Position numbers and translations under genes: made by a program. This document shows positions 26,108-35,575 of a DNA stretch of 64,000 bases, one piece after another. The stretch's first letter is position 1, and each line of letters begins with the position of its first letter. This stretch comes from Methylobacterium sp. Leaf125 (GTDB lineage Bacteria; Pseudomonadota; Alphaproteobacteria; Rhizobiales; Beijerinckiaceae): positions 1 to 64,000 of the forward strand of contig NZ_LMNU01000049.1 in the NCBI RefSeq assembly GCF_001423085.1, given 5' to 3'. The notes below the pieces were generated by a model, which was not told where the DNA came from, made no database searches, and was given only the letters and a program-made list of their open reading frames with translations.

Positions 26108-27418
26108 TTAGAGTTCATCCCAGCTGCTTCCGGCTCCTGGCGTAAACAGGCGATGGTAGACCCTCTCGGCATAAGGGTCAGTCATACCAGCTACATAATC
26201 GCAGACAGCACGACGTTCCGAGCCTACGGCAATTAGGCTTTTTAACGAGTGCTTTGGAATAAAGCGGTCTGGACTATTTAAAAGCTCATCGAAGACCATC
26301 TGCACCATACGTTGCCCGCGTCGCTCAAGCTGGGCCACGCGTGGATTTAGTATCACTAGATCAAAAGTTACCTTGTCGCTGAGAAAGTCAAGTGCTTTCC
26401 TAAGAGGAGCTGATATTTCGATTGTGTGTCTGAATAGCCCGTGCGAAACGTCAGTATCCACACCTACCTTCGCGCTAGTGACGAATATATTAACTAGGCG
26501 ACCGATTGTTTCCTTTCTTTCGACCGATGAACCGAATAAGCCTCTAATAATATTTTCCTTCGACATCTGGTCATTCTGTCCGTTTGCGGCGTCGCTTTTC
26601 AAAATGCCGATGTCAGCAAAAAGAGTCGTCAATAAACTGTCTAGCTCCTCTCTCAACACAAACTTTCGACCTACAACATCTTCTAGGTCGTGAACCCCGT
26701 AGGCGATGTCGTCAGCAAGTTCCATTATTGCTGCGTCTAGAGATCTTCTCATGGGCTTAGGCTTGCTTGCACTACTTAACTTAGTGATATAATAAAGGTC
26801 ATCTTTAGAGAAATCTTTCAAAGCTGCGGTGACTATGTCTTGGTCTTCGTCGTAGTAGCATTTCGGGGGTTTGGGCGCCCACTTTTCAATGGCCGAAGCT
26901 GAGTAAGGGACGGGATATTTTAGAACGGCCAGAACCAGCCGCTTAGAGGGGTTTATTCCGTGAAGTTCAGTGTACTTTTCCAAGCGCGCGATAATTCTGA
27001 GTGTTTGGGCATTCCCTTCGAAACCGCCCGAATTCGACATCTTTTCCTGAAGCGCGACTTCACCAGCGTGACCGAATGGTGGGTGCCCTAAATCATGAGC
27101 GAAACAGGCTGAGCTGAGAAGATCGTGGCATGGAAGCCAGCGGATAATTTCTGCCTCGTTGCGATGCCTGTCCTGAAGAACGTCAAGTATACCTTCTCCG
27201 ATCTGAGCTACCTCGATAGAATGTGTCAGGCGGGTGCGATGGAAATCACCCTCCCCCACTCCCATCACCTGAGTTTTTCCTTGTAGCCTTCGAAACGCAG
27301 AGGAGTGCAAAATTCGCGCTCGCTCCCTCTTGTAGGTGCTTCTATTGTCACCAGGGCGCGCTGGATTCGGCCCATGTACGGCTTCTTCGAGTAGCTTTGG
27401 ATCGCCCTGGCTTATCAT
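26108..27418 (-). CDS. dgt: dGTP triphosphohydrolase
   Basis: A 436-aa HD-domain protein of the dGTPase family. It has RLTHSIEVAQIG with the first His, FAHDLGHPPFGHAGE with the HD pair and MELADDIAYGVHDLED with the last Asp. It would hydrolyse dGTP to deoxyguanosine and triphosphate. Depleting dNTPs is an established anti-phage strategy, and a dGTPase on a mobile element beside a protease fits that. Housekeeping dNTP control is the alternative. The start at 27418 was chosen because GGAGG lies 5 nt upstream; the open frame continues to 27499 and overlaps insertion-sequence remains. Confidence 0.85.
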   Translation of the reverse strand: MISQGDPKLLEEAVHGPNPARPGDNRSTYKRERARILHSSAFRRLQGKTQVMGVGEGDFHRTRLTHSIEVAQIGEGILDVLQDRHRNEAEIIRWLPCHDLLSSACFAHDLGHPPFGHAGEVALQEKMSNSGGFEGNAQTLRIIARLEKYTELHGINPSKRLVLAVLKYPVPYSASAIEKWAPKPPKCYYDEDQDIVTAALKDFSKDDLYYITKLSSASKPKPMRRSLDAAIMELADDIAYGVHDLEDVVGRKFVLREELDSLLTTLFADIGILKSDAANGQNDQMSKENIIRGLFGSSVERKETIGRLVNIFVTSAKVGVDTDVSHGLFRHTIEISAPLRKALDFLSDKVTFDLVILNPRVAQLERRGQRMVQMVFDELLNSPDRFIPKHSLKSLIAVGSERRAVCDYVAGMTDPYAERVYHRLFTPGAGSSWDEL

Positions 27419-27499
27419 CATCGCCTCCCTGTGCCGCATTGTGGCCGTTCTTCGTTGGCGAGCGCAAGCCGGTTTAATTGATGCACCAAGCATTGACAT

Positions 27500-27880
27500 T
27501 CAGGGCGTGTCATTGCTTGAGCCAATCAGTGCGGCGGTGGGGCAGCAGACGCCCATGAAGCTAGCGGTGGTCTTCTCATAGCGGGTTGCGATGGCGCGCC
27601 ACTCCTTGAGCCTGGCCCAAAAGCGCTCGACTTGATCGCGGTTGTTTTAGATCCCGTCCGGACATGCGACGGGCGCTTCGTGGCGCTGAAGCGTTATCGC
27701 GGGCCGTGCGCCCATGTTCCAGATGTGCTCGCAGAAGGCGTGACTGGTGTAGCCGCGATCGCTCACCACCCACTTGGACATACCCGGAAGCTGGTCGAAG
27801 AGGGGAACAGCGTGGGGTAGTTCATGAGCCTGACCGACTACGGTGAAGATCTGTGCCGCACGCCTCCACCAAAGGCTCGA
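27500..27880 (-). pseudogene. IS5-family transposase remnant
   Basis: The leftward frame reads HELPHAVPLFDQLPG, VSDRGYTSHAF and, after an in-frame TAA, NRDQVERFWARLKEWRAIA. These are the late DDE segments of an IS5-type transposase with the Glu in the last block. The N-terminal half is absent and the stop shows that it is dead. It marks where insertion sequences entered between the dGTPase and recombinase genes. Confidence 0.75.
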
Positions 27881-28042
27881 GGTCGGATCATCGTGCGTCG
27901 TTCAGCATCGTTCCTCTCCGGAGGGGCAAAACGCAAACGCAGGCAATCCGTTCAGGCGATGACGGGTTTGAGCAGGTCCAGTGAGATAATCCAAACTGTG
28001 ACAGGGTGAAGAATGGCCTGAACATCAACGCTGAGATAACGT

Positions 28043-28151
28043 CATAAAAGCTGTATTATGTGATGTCGGATTCAGCGTTAAGTTCTTGATCCCAAAGAAT
28101 TATGTCATAACCTGGCCCTTTTGGTCTTTTGGATACATCATGTTTTGTCGC
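28043..28151 (+). promoter_or_regulatory. Conserved leader of the single-domain recombinase, copy A
   Basis: CATAA (28043-28047) and TTATG (28056-28060) in inverted order, then CATGTTTTGTCGCC (28138-28151). This is the same order as at 6309-6417 of element B, though the sequence between has diverged. Confidence 0.45.
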
Positions 28152-28177
28152 CGAACGGTGCAAGATATGAGGTTCTA

Positions 28178-28747
28178 ATGAAGCAGGCTAGGGTACCCAC
28201 TGATGTGGAGTTCAAGCGGCTTGTTGCGGTAGTGAGCCAAGGCAGGTTTGGGCCGCGCAACCGTTTGGCTCTTATGCTGAGCTACTTCGGAGGCCTTCGA
28301 GTCGGCGAGATAGCAGCGTTACGCTGGGGTGACCTTCTTGATAATGAAGGGAAGGTACGTGAGCAACTCCGGTTGAGCGCGACCGTAACAAAGGGTGGGC
28401 GCGCCCGAGTGGTGTTTCTGAACGCCCGACTGCGCAAGGAGATAGAGCAGTGTGGTACCAGCTTTGTGCAGACCCCTGCTTTGCTGCAGCCGGTGCTCGT
28501 CACCCACAAGCGCAGGGCGTTTAGCGCGAACGTTCTCACGCAGCTGATGAAGGGCTTTTACACGCAAGCCGGCTTGGACGGTGGTTCAAGTCACAGCGGC
28601 CGGCGCTGGTTCATTACGCGCCTGGCACACGCCGGGATATCGCCAAAAGCAATCATGATGCTTGCAGGGCATCAGCATCTCTCAACTACACAGCGGTATA
28701 TCGATGTTAATGATCAAATGATGCGAATAGCCGTGGAGGTACTTTGA
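28178..28747 (+). CDS. Single-domain tyrosine recombinase, copy A
   Basis: A 189-aa catalytic-domain-only recombinase, the same length as 6444-7013 and very similar. It has GLRVGEIAAL, HSGRRWF and GHQHLSTTQRYIDV. The start at MKQARVP follows GAGGTTCTA. All active-site residues are kept in both copies, which argues that the gene is functional and belongs to the backbone of this element family. Insertion-sequence debris lies just upstream but does not reach the leader. Confidence 0.8.
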   Translation: MKQARVPTDVEFKRLVAVVSQGRFGPRNRLALMLSYFGGLRVGEIAALRWGDLLDNEGKVREQLRLSATVTKGGRARVVFLNARLRKEIEQCGTSFVQTPALLQPVLVTHKRRAFSANVLTQLMKGFYTQAGLDGGSSHSGRRWFITRLAHAGISPKAIMMLAGHQHLSTTQRYIDVNDQMMRIAVEVL

Positions 28748-29063
28748 CAGAGGGCGCAATGTATAGGAATGTCGGCTATTATATAGTTGATGGTCTAGTT
28801 TGAGTCGGAGAAGTTTTCAGGATCAAATAAATAAAATAATCACAGCATCATTCGGTTCTCCGTAGAAACGGCTCATGAGGTTGCCGCGCATGCGCTGTAG
28901 GAGTGAGGAGCAGGTCAAGACCGCGCATTCTCAGACGAACTCTCGAGCCTCCACCTGTGGATGCGTGCAAAATGATTGACCTCCCACCTTCGTGCTGGCA
29001 GCAGAGCGGAGGCGCACTTCGATTGGAAGTTCGTGAACGGGATCGTGCAGGCGATTTTGCCCT
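28748..29063. other. Intergenic region
   Basis: About 316 bases with no gene or repeat that I can support. Confidence 0.35.
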
Positions 29064-29516
29064 ATGGCTTACTGGATCATTGTAGAACGTTATGAGAATT
29101 GGCTCATTGACAAAGCGGAAGGGTTCGTCCGGTTTGGTATACCAGAAACAAAATTGAAACTTGCTGCTTTCATTGTGCCTGGAGACAAGTTGATCACGTA
29201 TGTTTCGAGCGGAATAAGTAAATTTTCCGACATTAGGGTCGTTCTTGACCCCCCTTTTACGAAGATGAAGTTTGGTGGAAATTATGACACCTCTTATGCA
29301 TCTGCTATATCAACTAGAAAATTAGTCATCCTTCCGGAAGAATCGTGGGTGCCAGTTCAGGAATTGAAGGGCATAATAAAAATACTAGGTACCGGTGATT
29401 CAAGGCAGATTTTCAGAACTAGTTTGAAGCGGCTAGATAATGACGATGGATTAGTGATTGAAGGAGTAATGATGCAGCGAAATTCACCACAGGCTCCGTG
29501 CACTTCATCCATCTAG
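29064..29516 (+). CDS. EVE-domain protein
   Basis: A 150-aa protein beginning MAYWIIVERYENWLID and continuing with LAAFIVPGDKLITYVSSG and FSDIRVV. This is the start and central sheet of an EVE (PUA-like) domain. EVE domains bind modified bases and often guide restriction. No nuclease is fused here. Composition is AT-rich relative to its neighbours. The closest candidate partners are the restriction genes from 31806 on, but insertion sequences separate them. Confidence 0.65.
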   Translation: MAYWIIVERYENWLIDKAEGFVRFGIPETKLKLAAFIVPGDKLITYVSSGISKFSDIRVVLDPPFTKMKFGGNYDTSYASAISTRKLVILPEESWVPVQELKGIIKILGTGDSRQIFRTSLKRLDNDDGLVIEGVMMQRNSPQAPCTSSI

Positions 29517-30073
29517 ATGCGGCACGTGCGTAACTTTTTACAACAAAGAAGATTTGCACGAAAATTAAGGCGTTAGTAATTATTTTTGTATATGGAGATC
29601 TTTTTTAAATGTTTGCTTTAGTGGATTGGCCCTTTTGTCGGTCCGGTTGGGTTGCGCAATGATGTGTGAATGCTGCTTTTTTGGGGTGGGCAGTCATTTG
29701 TCAATGCACTGAGATAATGTTATTTCGGCAGAAGATTTTTGCTTTTGTATTGGTCGGTCGGAGCCGCGTTAATAACAGGTGGCAGTATAGGCAGATTGCC
29801 ATAATGGGCAACGTGACTGAGTTCGGCACTGAGCCATTTATTCGCCATCAGAGGTGTGCTGCGTGGCTGTTACGTGCGCGGATCATGGCCGCTAGTAAAC
29901 TGATGCCCTCAAAGGATACACGAGGCATCAGAAATTCCCTTTGTATTATAGGTGTTTAGCAACGCGCCTTTCGATCGCATGTTCGCGTCGGTGCACTAGA
30001 GCGTTTTCCACGATCCCTGAGTCGTTGGGGCGAGGTGAGCGTTGATCCCTGAAGGTTCGTCAGGGGGATCGCC
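29517..30073. other. AT-rich region without a supported gene
   Basis: A rightward frame at 29666-29959 has no ribosome site and looks random. Nothing else was recognised up to the IS630 start. Confidence 0.35.
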
Positions 30074-30761
30074 ATGGTCCGTGCCTACAGTCCCGATCTG
30101 CGTATTCGCGTCCTAGACGCGGTGGGAGCAGGTCTGTCCCGTCGGGCCGCGGCCCTGCGCTATCGGGTCGGTATCGCTACGGTGATCCGCTGGGCCGCGC
30201 ACGCCACGACGACAGGAGAGACGCAGGCTCAGCGTCAGGGCCGTCCACCCGGCTCCAAGCTCGATGTGCACGAAGCCTTCCTGCTCGGCTTCACCGAAGA
30301 GAAGGACGAACCGAAGGACCGCGCAGCGACATCACGCACGCCGAGATGCAGGAGCGTCTGCGTACCGAGCGCAGCGTCTCGGTCGGATTGGGTACGCTCT
30401 GGCGTTTCTTCGCCCGCCGGGCGGTGACATGGAAAAAAAGTCAGCGCACGCAACCGATCAGGATCGCCCTGACGTGGCCGCATCGCGTGAGGCGTGGTTT
30501 GCAGCGCAGCCTGATCTCGATCCCGAGCGCCTGATCTTCATCGATGAGACTGGCCTCTCCACCCGTATGGCGCGCCTGCGCGGTCGCTGTGCTCGCGGTC
30601 AGCGCCTACGCTCGGGCATCCCGCATGGTCATTGGCTCACGACGACGTTCGTTGCGGGCTTTCGCCTGTCGGGGGTGAGCGCGTCCATGGTGCTCGACGG
30701 GCCGATGACGCGAGACTGGTTCCTTGCCTACGTCGAGCAGGTGCTTTTAGCACGGCCTTGA
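30074..30761 (+). pseudogene. IS630-family transposase, frameshifted
   Basis: It begins MVRAYSPDLRIRVLDAV with the helix-turn-helix of IS630 transposases. It then shifts frame near 30310 and again near 30430, and continues with DLDPERLIFIDETGLSTRMARLRG (first DDE Asp-Glu block). It ends early at YVEQVLLARP. The two frameshifts make it inactive. Confidence 0.8.
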
Positions 30762-30768
30762 CATAGGT

Positions 30769-31400
30769 GTGGTAGGCGTACCAGTTCACCGCGTCGTCGA
30801 GCATCTAGGGCTCAGTGATGCCGCTGGCGCGCAGACCAGCCGTGAAAGTTGCGGTTTTCCGATGGCCCTGGGGCGCGCTCATGCGGCAGCGCTCGCTTCG
30901 TGGAGCGCATCCGTAGCGCCGAGCCATGGCGACGGTGGCTGCCGTTTTGTCGATGAACACGAGGCGGTCCGGATCGAGATCGGGTTGCCCCTCGAACCAC
31001 GCCTCACGGGCAGCCTTCACGTTCGACCTGGCCTGCTCGACGGCGTGGCCGGTGCTTTTTCGGCGTGATTTTATAGCGCTTGAAGCATCGCGACAGGCTG
31101 CTCTGGGCCACGTAGCGGCCATGCTCGGTCAGGGCTGTCTTTAGCTCATGAAGGAAGATGTACGACTGATGCTCATAGAGCGTCAGGATCAGGTCGGCAT
31201 GCGTCTCGATTCGATGCGAGCGCTGATTTCTACCAATGGCTTGGGGGCGACGTGCCCCTCACGCGCGAGCTGCCCGCACCATCGGCTCTCACTGGCCAGG
31301 CTGACCTTGAAGCGCTCGGCCGCCTGATGCCGCGAAGGCCCGGCTTCAACGGCTCCTACGGCGTTCACGTAGATCGATGGACAGGGCTAAGGACATAGGT
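30769..31400 (-). pseudogene. Second IS630-family transposase remnant, opposite strand
   Basis: Leftward frames give RHQAAERFKVSLASESRW (N-terminal part) and AREAWFEGQPDLDPDRLVF followed by IDKT. The catalytic IDET has become IDKT. Frameshifts separate the parts. It meets the other IS630 remnant tail to tail at a near-palindrome, GTGCTTTTAGCAC, around 30740-30760, as if two copies recombined there. Confidence 0.75.
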
Positions 31401-31660
31401 ATTCTCCTCACCGACTAGCCACGCAGACCGTTTCAGGCCGTTCGGAAGATGTACTCGGATCCAATTGCGCACTGTCTGCAGGCCCACCGCTTCGGTCCGC
31501 GCCGCATCCATCTCGCTGCCCAGCGTCGTAGATCGCCGGCGCCCAAAGTCGGCGGTTCCGTCCGGCATCCTGGCTCATCTTGACCAACCGCTGCAGGTCA
31601 TCGGAGCCGATGTCCCAGCGCAACGTCATGGCAGCAGAAATGGCAGACCTTTTCGCTGCT
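31400..31660 (-). pseudogene. IS630-type N-terminal fragment
   Basis: The leftward frame reads LRWDIGSDDLQRLVKMSQD and, after a frameshift, AARTEAVGLQTVRNWI, resembling the N-terminal helix-turn-helix of another IS630 subgroup. There is no catalytic part. Confidence 0.6.
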
Positions 31661-31805
31661 CCTCGTCGAGTCATGATTGCCGTGCCGCGAACGCCCCGTG
31701 AGCCTCCGTCGCAGTCTATTGGTATCATCTAGTAGCATTGCCTAGCCACCATCCAGCGGACTAGAAACCTCGGAGGAAGCGAGAAAACACAGGCTCTGCC
31801 GAAAA

Positions 31806-32846
31806 ATGATAATCACCAACACCGACAGGCCAGCCTCAATGATAGGGCTTGGCAAAGCAGTCACTAGCAAGCCGCTCACTATATGGGCAGAGTCGCCCGA
31901 AGAAGCGAGGAACTTTTTAGCTCGTGCAGATAACACCGCCACCAAGCTGAACATTGAACGCATTTTTGTTGCAAAACGCTCGCCAAGAGAGCGGCACAAC
32001 AAGTACACCGGAGGAGAATATTATACCACTAGCAATGACCGCGCAGTGGACACTTTTGACGAAATAATATTAGCGCCAAATTCAGTTACGGGGCTAGTTC
32101 AATATTGTACTTGTGATATAATGGCGAGCTTTGGGAACGAGCCAGCATTCGTCTTGGAAGACACGACGCACATTGTACGAATGAACGTGTTTCAGAGAAT
32201 GCCACGTTTGATCAAAGCCGCAAACTTAGGTGTGCCAAGTATTGCTCTACAAGGAACGGTTGGTCTTGATCTAACAAAGCGAGGAGACCGCTGGGGCTTG
32301 TACAGATACCTTGCTGTATTCGCAGCTCTTTACCGCCGGTATCCAGATCACAGTCCTCTGCCCCTTTTCTACTCCTCGGATGGATCTAAGATAGATAGCG
32401 AGGACCACGCAGAAAAAATTGCATTTGGATATATCGACGCAATTATATCGAATAACAAAGAGAACTTTTCAAAAATCCGGCGATCTGTCATGTCCAATGT
32501 TGGTACGCAACTCAGGTATGCCTTAGAGCATGAACCAGCTCCTGAGCTTCCATGCATCGAAAATGGCTCTCGTGAAGTCACTGTCCATATTGGTGCTAAG
32601 CCTGATCGTATTAGTTGGATCAAGAAGGGATCCGGGCAAATGGATCCATATATCGGTATGATAGCTGCTGCGAAGTATCTTTACTGTTTTGATGATCAAG
32701 GTAAACAAATAAAATCCCTAACAGTAAGTTTTACTTATCTTCCTAATGGCTTCCCGTTCTTCAAAGACGGAAAGGACGCTACAGCTCTATACAAGAGGCT
32801 GCCATTCGAAATCGCTGATAAGGTAGTCTTCCTTGGCGCTAATTAA
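31806..32846 (+). CDS. Putative restriction endonuclease component
   Basis: A 346-aa protein, AT-rich gene, with no motif I can name with confidence. It overlaps the next gene by 14 nt, so the two are translated together. The next gene has a PD-(D/E)xK motif and two DNA methyltransferases lie 2.2 kb downstream beyond an IS701 insertion. This makes a role as the recognition or cleavage subunit of a restriction system likely. The C-terminal half (EVTVHIGAKPDRISW, AAKYLYCF) looks like a beta-rich domain. Function is inferred from context. Confidence 0.55.
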   Translation: MIITNTDRPASMIGLGKAVTSKPLTIWAESPEEARNFLARADNTATKLNIERIFVAKRSPRERHNKYTGGEYYTTSNDRAVDTFDEIILAPNSVTGLVQYCTCDIMASFGNEPAFVLEDTTHIVRMNVFQRMPRLIKAANLGVPSIALQGTVGLDLTKRGDRWGLYRYLAVFAALYRRYPDHSPLPLFYSSDGSKIDSEDHAEKIAFGYIDAIISNNKENFSKIRRSVMSNVGTQLRYALEHEPAPELPCIENGSREVTVHIGAKPDRISWIKKGSGQMDPYIGMIAAAKYLYCFDDQGKQIKSLTVSFTYLPNGFPFFKDGKDATALYKRLPFEIADKVVFLGAN

Positions 32847-33330
32847 GATTGATCAATCACACTGTAATTACCATCTCAGTGAGGCTTTAAAACAAGCTGC
32901 GTGGAGTGTCGTTTTCACTGATGCGGGAAGAGTTTCGAGGGGCGGGAAAGGGTTACAGGGAGCATGCCTGCACATTTTTGAAAGCCAGAGATTTCCCATT
33001 CCAGACATCGTCGCAATGAAAGGAGATTATATATTGTTGGTGGAAATCGACGGAGCTTTTCAAAAAGCAGAGGCGAGTCTAAGAACTTATAGGAAAAGAC
33101 AAGAAGGCTTGATTAACGAGTTGGCAGCGGCCGCCGGGGTAGTAGGCGTCCAACATTTACTGCTGGCTTATTGTCAGACCGGCATATGCAATCTGGCTAC
33201 AATAGAGAGGATCGCTTTTCAGGTCTCTGGATGTGCAGAAATTACTATCTGCTTTATCGCGGCCAGGACACCTATTGTTTTTTCAAGCTCATCTGATTTT
33301 GGGAAAAATATTTTATCCAAAGCACAGTGA
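32833..33330 (+). CDS. PD-(D/E)xK nuclease-like protein
   Basis: A 165-aa protein starting at TTG inside the end of the preceding gene. Residues 55-75 read PIPDIVAMKGDYILLVEIDG: Pro57-Asp58, then Glu71-x-Asp73. This is the spacing of a PD-(D/E)xK active site with Asp in place of the usual Lys. It would be the cleavage subunit paired with the 346-aa protein and the methyltransferases downstream. Insertion-sequence debris begins 25 bases after its stop. Confidence 0.6.
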   Translation: MALIKIDQSHCNYHLSEALKQAAWSVVFTDAGRVSRGGKGLQGACLHIFESQRFPIPDIVAMKGDYILLVEIDGAFQKAEASLRTYRKRQEGLINELAAAAGVVGVQHLLLAYCQTGICNLATIERIAFQVSGCAEITICFIAARTPIVFSSSSDFGKNILSKAQ

Positions 33331-33354
33331 TCTTTACTGGCTGACGCAGTTCCA

Positions 33355-33880
33355 CACCCACTCAGCCGCAAGGCTTATCGCCGCCGCAACCAGATCGAAC
33401 GCCTGTTCGGACATCTGAAAAACCGAGCGCCCGTCATGCGCTTTGGCCGTCCGTGATCTTGGGCGCCACGGGACGCTGCTCTGCATCCACCAGCGCGTGG
33501 ATCTTCCTTGTCAGGCCGCCTCGCGAACGGTCCATGCCACCGGATCCGCCATCTTTTTTTGGGTACAGGCAGCATGCTGGTGCACCCGTACGCTGATGGA
33601 ATCGATCATATGCAGGTCGCCCTCGTGAGCCTTTGACACAGCATCCAGAAGCCGGTCCCAGATCCTGCGCTTGCGCCAACGCCGGAAACGGTTGCTGCAG
33701 GTCGTGTGAGGACCGTGGCGCGCTGTGCTTTACTGCGGAACAGGCACCTGACGCACCCTCCAGAAGATGCCGTTCAGCACCCGCCGGTCATCCACCCGAT
33801 CCTTGCGGCACACGTCCGTCGGCAGCACCGGCTCGATCACCGCCCACTCTGTATCCGTTAGATCAAACCGCGCCATCCAG
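33355..33880. pseudogene. IS5-family remnant, rearranged
   Basis: The rightward part (33355-33453) reads RRRNQIERLFGHLKNRAPVM, the C-terminal DDE block. The leftward part (33880 to about 33430) starts MARFDLTDTEWAVIEPVLPT, the N terminus, and is broken by stops. The two halves face each other, so an inversion or deletion joined them. Confidence 0.7.
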
Positions 33881-33947
33881 AACCCTCCGTGTCCGAGAGC
33901 TAACGATGCCGCAGCTCAACCGTGCCACCCATTATGGGTTCGCAACC

Positions 33948-35383
33948 TAACACTACTTTGGCAAATTGCATTTAAGGTGGCAGTCCGAGGACGACGTCAC
34001 AATGCGGGCATCGCGGGGGTGGCGGTCGGCTGAGGTGATCGAGGATGGCCTGTCGGATCGCCGGCATCGAGGACTCGGGCGGTGGGCAGGCGATTCTTTT
34101 TTTTCCGCCCGGCTGCTGCGAGGCGCCGGGACTGGAGGAAGGCGTAGGCCATCATCGTCATCAGCGCATGGCGATGCAGACCAATCCAGGAGCGGCCCTC
34201 GAAGTGATCAAGGCCGAGCTCCTCCTTCATCTGCTGATGCGCCTGCTCGCAGATCCAGCGAGCCTTGATCATGGCGGCGAGCTGCTTGAGGGTCGCATCG
34301 GCGGGCAGGTTCGAGAGGTAGAACTTGCGCTCGCCCGAGCCGCGCTCCTCGCGGACCAGCCAGACAGCCTCCCCGGGCAGATGTTGATCGCCCATCGTGC
34401 CGATCCGTTGGGTCGGACCATCGGCCATCCGTAAGCGTAGGGCGCAAAAGCGCGCCCGTAGCCGACCCTTGGTCCCGTGCCGCCAGGTCACTGATCGCCC
34501 TGTCATGTCCGCAAGGATCGTCTCGGCCGCGACGGAGACCTGATCCGGCACGTAACGCTGGCGCGGTCGCCCACGCCCTGCCACGGGGAAGATCATTGCC
34601 ACGTCGGCCGGGTAGACCTTGTTGCGCCCTGTGATCCCGACGGCCCATCTCAAGCCGCGCTCGCTCAAAGCCTGCCGGAACGGGGCGGAACAGCCATAAC
34701 CCGCATCGGCCAGCACGCAGCCGAAGCGCACGCCACCCTCCCGGACCCGGTCGATCTCCGCGATGGCGACCTCTAACTCGGTGCGGGCTGTACGCCGATC
34801 CTGAGGGACGCCGGCCGATGCCATCCGGTCCGGATCGTTCGTCCAGGTCTCGGGCAGGAATAGCGCCAGGCCGACCGCCGCGGGCACCTCGCCGCGTGCC
34901 AGCCTGAGCGAAACCAGCGTCCGACAATTGGCGGTCTTGCCCAGCGTCGTGGCGTATTGCGGTGCCACCCCGACCGAGCGGTTGCCCTTCTTTGGCAAGG
35001 CGGTGTCGTCGACGACGAGGATCGCATCCGAACCACCGACCAGGCGATCGGCCTCGCCGAGAAGCGCCTGCTGCAGCGGCGCCTCACCCCAGATCCCGGC
35101 CGCGATGAACTGGTGCAGCCGATCGTAGGGAACCCCGTCGCCCCGCGTCGCCATCGGCTGGACGCTTTTCCGATCGCCCAGGCCGATCAGCCCGGCCACA
35201 TAGAGTGGGCACATCGCCCGGCGCGCCCGATGCGACAGGCCCGCAAGGAACGGCTGAAGCCACCGATCCAGGTCGTCACGCCATCCACCAGCCCCTGACA
35301 TCGCGATCACCCATGACCATCGCCATGGCACACGAATCCATGAAAACCTGCCCCGTTCCGTCAATCTGCCAAAGTAGTGCTAA
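33948..35383 (-). mobile_element. IS701-family insertion sequence
   Basis: 1,436 bp with terminal inverted repeats sharing CACTACTTTGGCA and ATTG at both ends (33948 onward and up to 35383). It encodes one intact transposase. It separates the restriction genes from their methyltransferases. A short target duplication could not be made out with confidence. Confidence 0.85.
33997..35301 (-). CDS. IS701-family transposase
   Basis: A 434-aa DDE transposase: LVVDDTALPKKG carries the first Asp pair, CVLADAGYGCS the second Asp, and EELGLDHFEGRSWIGLHRH the Glu. Length and motif wording fit the IS701 family. It fills the insertion sequence at 33948-35383. The start at MSGAGGWRDDL is chosen from typical N termini; the frame is open 21 codons further. 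It looks intact and so may be recent. Confidence 0.88.
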   Translation of the reverse strand: MSGAGGWRDDLDRWLQPFLAGLSHRARRAMCPLYVAGLIGLGDRKSVQPMATRGDGVPYDRLHQFIAAGIWGEAPLQQALLGEADRLVGGSDAILVVDDTALPKKGNRSVGVAPQYATTLGKTANCRTLVSLRLARGEVPAAVGLALFLPETWTNDPDRMASAGVPQDRRTARTELEVAIAEIDRVREGGVRFGCVLADAGYGCSAPFRQALSERGLRWAVGITGRNKVYPADVAMIFPVAGRGRPRQRYVPDQVSVAAETILADMTGRSVTWRHGTKGRLRARFCALRLRMADGPTQRIGTMGDQHLPGEAVWLVREERGSGERKFYLSNLPADATLKQLAAMIKARWICEQAHQQMKEELGLDHFEGRSWIGLHRHALMTMMAYAFLQSRRLAAAGRKKKNRLPTARVLDAGDPTGHPRSPQPTATPAMPAL

Positions 35384-35575
35384 TCCGCCTTAACTCGAGA
35401 CCGAATAAATAACGTCGCGGTGCTAGCCCGATAGTTAAGTGCCAGGCCCGCAGTAAGGCACGGCGCCGGCGAGCTTCCGTTTTTTATACGGAGCGCGGTC
35501 TTCCAAAAAGCTTGAGGCAAACCACTAGGCTAAGGTGAATTGACCGCTCAAGGTTGCCTTGCACCTTCGTCTTCT

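Noticed and set aside
29666..29959. Rightward gene before the IS630 remnant
   Set aside because: No ribosome site and no plausible fold; the region is AT-rich non-coding.
33948..35383. The IS701 copy as carrier of the methyltransferases
   Set aside because: Its inverted repeats enclose only the transposase. The methyltransferases are outside.
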